From positions 1-8,755 of the forward strand of contig NZ_CATWFF010000086.1 of NCBI RefSeq assembly GCF_958350005.1: a stretch of DNA of 8,755 nucleotides, in the 5' to 3' direction. Source of the stretch: an uncultured Megasphaera sp. GTDB lineage: Bacteria > Bacillota > Negativicutes > Veillonellales > Megasphaeraceae. The notes under the pieces are model-generated. The model searched no databases and had not been told where the DNA came from. It saw only the letters and a list, made by a program, of their open reading frames with translations. Positions 5,684 through 8,755 of this stretch are shown in pieces. Both the position numbers and the translations under genes were made by a program. Within the stretch, counting starts at the first letter, position 1. Each line of letters starts with the position of its first letter.

Positions 5684-6118
5684 ATGACAATCGAAATAGG
5701 CAGCGTATTGGAAGGAACCGTTACGGGGATTACAAAATTTGGCGCATTTGTAGAACTTCCCGACAAGAAAGTAGGTCTGGTCCATATTTCAGAAGTGGCG
5801 AATGAATACGTAAAAGACGTCAACGACTTTCTGAAGGTGAAGGATAAGGTCAGCGTCAAAGTACTGTCCGTAGATGATAAGGGGAAAATCGGCCTGTCTA
5901 TCAAACAGACCCAGCCGGAACCGGCAAAGAAGGAATTTCGCCCGCGACGCGAATTCCGTTCCCATACTGGGTTTGACTCCAACCGGCGTTCTTCCACATC
6001 CCTGTCTTTTGAAGACCGGCTCAGCCGATTCATGAAAGAAAGCGATGAACGGCAGATGGATTTGCGACGCAACACGGAATCGAAGCGGGGCGGCCGCGGC
6101 GCTCGCCATGCAGATTAA
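5684..6118 (+). CDS. yabR: S1 domain RNA-binding protein, YabR type
   Basis: A 144-residue protein with a single S1/OB-fold RNA-binding domain at residues 4-75: GSVLEGTVTGITKFGAFVEL (6-25), GLVHISEVA (31-39) and KVKDKVSVKVLSVDDKGKIG (51-70) are the conserved strands. The rest (76-144) is a basic, probably disordered tail with a conserved-looking helix (SFEDRLSRFMKESDERQ, 108-124) and an RGGRG stretch (136-140) that also favours RNA contact. The order divIC-yabR fits Bacillus subtilis YabR. The family probably acts on ribosomes or RNA, but its exact target is not established. The start at 5684 is the first possible ATG, because TGA at 5675-5677 closes this frame. Ribosome spacing is unusual (see the two-codon ORF). 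A terminator follows. Confidence 0.92.
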   Translation: MTIEIGSVLEGTVTGITKFGAFVELPDKKVGLVHISEVANEYVKDVNDFLKVKDKVSVKVLSVDDKGKIGLSIKQTQPEPAKKEFRPRREFRSHTGFDSNRRSSTSLSFEDRLSRFMKESDERQMDLRRNTESKRGGRGARHAD

Positions 6119-6146
6119 TTCCGTTGCATGAAACATAGGATATGCA

Positions 6147-6181
6147 GAGAGTATTCCGGTCAGGAATGCTCTTTTTGTTTT
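6147..6181 (+). terminator. Rho-independent terminator after yabR
   Basis: AGAGTATTCC (6148-6157) pairs with GGAATGCTCT (6163-6172), with one G-U pair and a 5-nt loop, followed by TTTTGTTTT. It sits between the yabR stop and the ppx start only 18 nt later, so it either ends the divIC-yabR transcript or attenuates read-through into ppx-tilS-hpt. Confidence 0.85.
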
Positions 6182-6199
6182 CAATGAGGTGACTATACA

Positions 6200-7117
6200 A
6201 TGAATAGCCGTACCTATGCAGTAATCGACATTGGCTCCCATTCCCTGCGGCTCATGACGGGCTGGCATGACGGAACACAGTGGCACTGGTCGCCGAAAGA
6301 ACTGGCGACGACCCGCCTGGGTGCCGGTGTCAGTGAAACACGGCATTTATCGCCAGAAGGCATTGCCGCATCCCTGGAAGCCATGGCCGCCTGGAAACAG
6401 CGGCTCGACGGTATTCCTGTCTGTGCTGTTGCTACCAGCGCCGTCCGGGAAGCCGTCGACGGACAGGCCTTTCTGGCAGAAATACGGGCCCGCTTTGGCT
6501 GGCACTGCCGGAGCATTTCCGGCATGGAAGAAGGTGCGCTCAGCTTCTGCGGCGCCTCGTCACAGCTGCCCCTGGGAAGCGGTGCTGCCGTTCTCGATAT
6601 TGGCGGCGGCAGCAGTGAAGTGTCTGTCGGCGTCAGCGGCGGTTCTGTTTCCTGGTCGCACAGCTATCCCATGGGAGCTGTGCGGTTTATGAAGCCCCTG
6701 CCCATATCGGACGAGGACGTGCAGGATATTGAAGAGCGCTGTGCCCGCCTGTGGCGCCCGATGGAGCAGGTTCCGCCTGTCCTGATCGGCGTCGGCGGCA
6801 CACTGACTACACTGGCCGCCATGGAACATGAGCTGACCGTCTATGACCCGTCTGTCGTCAATGGAACGGTTATTTCGCTGGAACAGCTGTCGGCGCGCAT
6901 CCATGCTCTGCGGCACATGACGCCGGACGAACTGCTGCACGTACCGGGACTGCAGCCAAAACGAAGTGCCGTCATCATTCCGGGCCTGCTCATTGCCCGC
7001 TCGTTCCTGCAGCACTATGGACTGCAGGCCGTGCAGATCAGTGAACGGGATCTGATGGAAGGCGTATTTCTGCGCCATTCCTTTCACGACGCCGCCTGGC
7101 GCGCAGCAGAACGATGA
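6200..7117 (+). CDS. ppx: Ppx/GppA family phosphatase (short form)
   Basis: A 305-residue member of the ASKHA-fold Ppx/GppA family, which removes terminal phosphate from polyphosphate or converts pppGpp to ppGpp; which of these cannot be told from sequence. Visible motifs are the first phosphate loop AVIDIGSHSLRLM (7-19), ATSAVREA (78-85), ISGMEEGAL (106-114, with the catalytic Glu at 110 or 111), the second phosphate loop VLDIGGGSSEV (131-141), GVGGTLTTLAAM (197-208) and SERDLMEGV (281-289). The two actin-like domains are complete, but the long C-terminal HD-like region of the 500-residue E. coli enzymes is absent, as in many other short members. The first loop has His14 where Asn or Thr is usual. 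GAGGTGA at 6186-6192, 7 nt upstream, fixes the start. It overlaps tilS by 4 bp (ATGA) and so probably forms one operon with tilS and hpt. Confidence 0.92.
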   Translation: MNSRTYAVIDIGSHSLRLMTGWHDGTQWHWSPKELATTRLGAGVSETRHLSPEGIAASLEAMAAWKQRLDGIPVCAVATSAVREAVDGQAFLAEIRARFGWHCRSISGMEEGALSFCGASSQLPLGSGAAVLDIGGGSSEVSVGVSGGSVSWSHSYPMGAVRFMKPLPISDEDVQDIEERCARLWRPMEQVPPVLIGVGGTLTTLAAMEHELTVYDPSVVNGTVISLEQLSARIHALRHMTPDELLHVPGLQPKRSAVIIPGLLIARSFLQHYGLQAVQISERDLMEGVFLRHSFHDAAWRAAER

Positions 7118-8157
7118 AGGATATGTGCCGCGTCGTAGCTGCATACTGCCAGGACCATTCCCTGCTTCATCAGGGCGATACGATCGTCGTCGCCTGCTCC
7201 GGCGGCCCGGACTCGCTGGCCCTGCTGGATGTACTGGCCCGGCTCCGGACTGACTGCGGCATACGTCTGGTCGTCTGTTACGTGCATCACGGCATTCGCC
7301 AGGCTGCCGATGACGAAGCACGGATTGTCGCCCGTGAAGCAGCCCGGCGGCAGTGTGCGTACGTCTGCTTTCATGCCGATGTGCCGGCCCTGGCCAGAAC
7401 GCGGCACATTTCTCTGGAAACGGCAGGGCGGGAAGAACGGTACCGCCTTCTTCGTCAGGCTGCTGCCCAGTACGGCGCTTCAGCCATTGCCGTCGCCCAT
7501 CATCAGAATGATCAGGCCGAAACAGTACTGCTTCATGTGCTGCGGGGCAGCGGCCTGGCCGGCCTGGGGGGCATGGCGCCGAAAAACGGGGACATTATTC
7601 GTCCCTTTCTCTGTCTGACCCGGCAGGACATCGAACAGTACGGCCGCGACCGAAACCTGTCGCCGTGCTGTGATGAAAGCAACTATTCTGCCGTATTTGC
7701 GCGCAACCGCATTCGGCTGGAACTGCTGCCCTGTCTGCAGCAGTATAATCCCGGCATTGTTGCCGATTTAACCCGTATGGCCGACATTGTGCGGGCTGAT
7801 GATGCCTATATCCGGCAATGTGCGCAGGAACAGTACGATGCGCTGAAACAGCCCTGCGACGGCGGTGCCGCGCTGGATAAGCGCGGTCTGCTGGCGCAGC
7901 CTCTGGCCATACAGCGCCGCCTTCTCCGCCTTCTGTGCCGGGATGTTACCGGCACAGAGCAGGATATACCCTTTCATTATATCGAAACCATGCGGGCCCT
8001 GGCCTCCAAAGGGGCAGGGAAACAATTTCAGACCGGCACCGTCCAGGTCTATACGACGCGGCAGGCCCTGTGTGCTGTCAGAGCCGCACTGCCGCCGCGT
8101 CGGCACAACCACAGAAACCAACAGATTCAGGAGGATACGACATGCATCAAGATGTAG
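7114..8157 (+). CDS. tilS: tRNA(Ile)-lysidine synthase
   Basis: A 347-residue N-type ATP pyrophosphatase that attaches lysine to C34 of the CAU-anticodon tRNA-Ile, changing its identity from Met to Ile; it is normally essential. The PP-loop SGGPDS (29-34) lies in the catalytic domain, with CYVHHGIR (55-62), VAHHQNDQAETVLLHVLRGSG (127-147), DESN (187-190) and RNRIR (197-201), all typical of TilS. A substrate-binding domain spans about 220-325 (QRRLLRLL, then GKQFQTGTVQV). The C-terminal TilS domain of the usual 430-470-residue enzymes appears missing, as in the shorter Aquifex type, and no frameshift is apparent. The ATG overlaps the ppx stop (ATGA), implying translational coupling; no good ribosome binding site is seen before it. 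The last codons run through the hpt ribosome binding site, so the final dozen residues are probably not functional. Confidence 0.95.
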   Translation: MKDMCRVVAAYCQDHSLLHQGDTIVVACSGGPDSLALLDVLARLRTDCGIRLVVCYVHHGIRQAADDEARIVAREAARRQCAYVCFHADVPALARTRHISLETAGREERYRLLRQAAAQYGASAIAVAHHQNDQAETVLLHVLRGSGLAGLGGMAPKNGDIIRPFLCLTRQDIEQYGRDRNLSPCCDESNYSAVFARNRIRLELLPCLQQYNPGIVADLTRMADIVRADDAYIRQCAQEQYDALKQPCDGGAALDKRGLLAQPLAIQRRLLRLLCRDVTGTEQDIPFHYIETMRALASKGAGKQFQTGTVQVYTTRQALCAVRAALPPRRHNHRNQQIQEDTTCIKM

Positions 8158-8681
8158 ACCATATATTGCTGACAGAAGAAGCCATTGCAGCACGCGTTCA
8201 GGAACTGGGAGCGCAGATTACGCATGACTATGCAGGAAAAACGATTCTGATGTGCGGCATTCTGAAAGGAGCCGTCACCTTTTACACCGACCTGGCCCGG
8301 GCCATTGACGGGCCCGTGCAGTTTGACTTCATGAGCTGCTCCAGCTACGGCACGTCAGCCTCGTCTTCCGGAAACGTTACGATCCGCAAGGATATGGACA
8401 GCGATCCTGAAGGGGCAGACATTCTGATTGTCGAAGATATTATTGATACAGGCGTCACGTTGAGCTGTCTCATGCCTCTTTTGAAAGAACGAGGCGCCCG
8501 TTCGGTACGGCTGGCAACGCTGCTCAGCAAGCCGGCCCGCCGCCGCGTCGATGTGCCTGTCGATTACAACGGCTTTGAAATCCCCGACGCCTTTGTCGTC
8601 GGCTATGGACTGGATTTTGCCGGCCGATACCGCAATTTGCCCTATATTGGCGTACTGAAAAAAGAAGTATACAGCAAATAG
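8142..8681 (+). CDS. hpt: Hypoxanthine(-guanine) phosphoribosyltransferase
   Basis: A 179-residue, typical-length purine salvage enzyme that joins hypoxanthine or guanine to PRPP to give IMP or GMP. The PRPP-binding motif LIVEDIIDTGVTL is at 95-107 (E98, D99, D102); GILKGA (39-44) supplies the early loop, SSYG (67-70) begins the flexible loop, and VGYGLDFAGRYRNLPYIGVL (153-172) the base-binding end. The start is fixed by AGGAGG (8129-8134), 7 nt before the ATG at 8142. It begins inside tilS and overlaps it by 16 bp in another frame, giving a ppx-tilS-hpt operon. The tilS-hpt pair followed by ftsH is a classic Firmicute arrangement. No strong terminator follows before the window ends. Confidence 0.97.
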   Translation: MHQDVDHILLTEEAIAARVQELGAQITHDYAGKTILMCGILKGAVTFYTDLARAIDGPVQFDFMSCSSYGTSASSSGNVTIRKDMDSDPEGADILIVEDIIDTGVTLSCLMPLLKERGARSVRLATLLSKPARRRVDVPVDYNGFEIPDAFVVGYGLDFAGRYRNLPYIGVLKKEVYSK

Positions 8682-8715
8682 CATCAAAAGGGCCGTTTTG
8701 TTTTATATAAAGCTG

Positions 8716-8744
8716 TTGTTGCATGAACAAAAGTGTGATAATAT
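8716..8744 (+). promoter_or_regulatory. Predicted promoter for the next gene (probably ftsH) with a palindrome
   Basis: TTGTTG (8716-8721) and TAATAT (8739-8744) are 17 bp apart; alternatively GATAAT (8737-8742) preceded by TGT makes an extended -10. An inverted repeat TTGTT-N5-AACAA (8716-8730) covers the -35. The gene itself is outside the window, so ftsH is only a synteny-based expectation. Confidence 0.5.
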
Positions 8745-8755
8745 AAGTATTGTAT

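Noticed and set aside
6560..7321. A 253-codon open frame on the - strand across ppx and tilS
   Set aside because: It is antisense to two conserved genes with overlapping stop and start, with composition typical of shadow frames (rich in R, G, A, Q).
8684..8705. Possible terminator after hpt (CAAAA-GGGCCG-TTTTG then T residues)
   Set aside because: The stem is only five, mostly A-T, pairs, too weak to call as an intrinsic terminator.
1..8755. Mobile elements, CRISPR repeats, toxin-antitoxin or phage-defence genes
   Set aside because: No transposase, direct-repeat array, attachment site or defence domain was seen; every large frame belongs to a known housekeeping or metabolic family.

Overview
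The window looks like chromosomal DNA from a strict anaerobe of the Firmicutes lineage, most likely a Negativicutes (Veillonellales, Megasphaera-like) bacterium. This is inferred from gene content and order, strong AGGAGG-type ribosome binding sites, TATAAT-type promoters, an FMN riboswitch on ribBA, a GlcD-type flavoprotein dehydrogenase of the kind these lactate users carry, and a Firmicute-style divIC-yabR-tilS-hpt order that usually leads into ftsH. No species can be fixed from the sequence alone. I see no rRNA, tRNA, CRISPR array, insertion sequence or phage gene. Coding density is high and all ten genes look intact.

Layout. At the left edge an Lrp/AsnC regulator (+) converges on a 4Fe-4S ferredoxin-like protein (-), with a shared terminator hairpin between them. 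The ferredoxin gene is divergent from a Crp/Fnr-family regulator (+). Their 97-bp shared spacer holds a perfect 5-4-5 FNR-type palindrome, placed exactly where a class II activator site would be for the ferredoxin promoter. The Crp/Fnr gene converges on ribBA (-), again with a shared bidirectional terminator. ribBA is preceded by a complete FMN riboswitch with its own promoter and a strong hairpin directly against the ribosome binding site. Upstream lies glcD (-), a zinc/FAD 2-hydroxyacid (probably D-lactate) dehydrogenase. It is divergent from a DivIC/FtsB division protein (+), and an 8-bp inverted repeat spans the -35 regions of both predicted promoters.

The right half is all on the + strand: divIC, then yabR (an S1 RNA-binding protein with its own promoter and an odd two-codon upstream ORF), a terminator, then a tightly packed ppx/gppA-tilS-hpt unit joined by 4-bp and 16-bp overlaps. 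The window ends in a promoter probably belonging to the next gene, expected from synteny to be ftsH.

How the genes relate. The right half is the conserved housekeeping block for division, RNA binding, phosphate or alarmone turnover, tRNA-Ile decoding and purine salvage. The left half joins redox and anaerobic regulation (Crp/Fnr plus ferredoxin), flavin supply (ribBA under FMN feedback) and a flavin-dependent lactate or glycolate dehydrogenase. I found no clearly unprecedented multi-gene system. The most useful leads are regulatory: the FNR-like box, the glcD/divIC inverted repeat, the riboswitch expression platform, and the minimal ORF before yabR.
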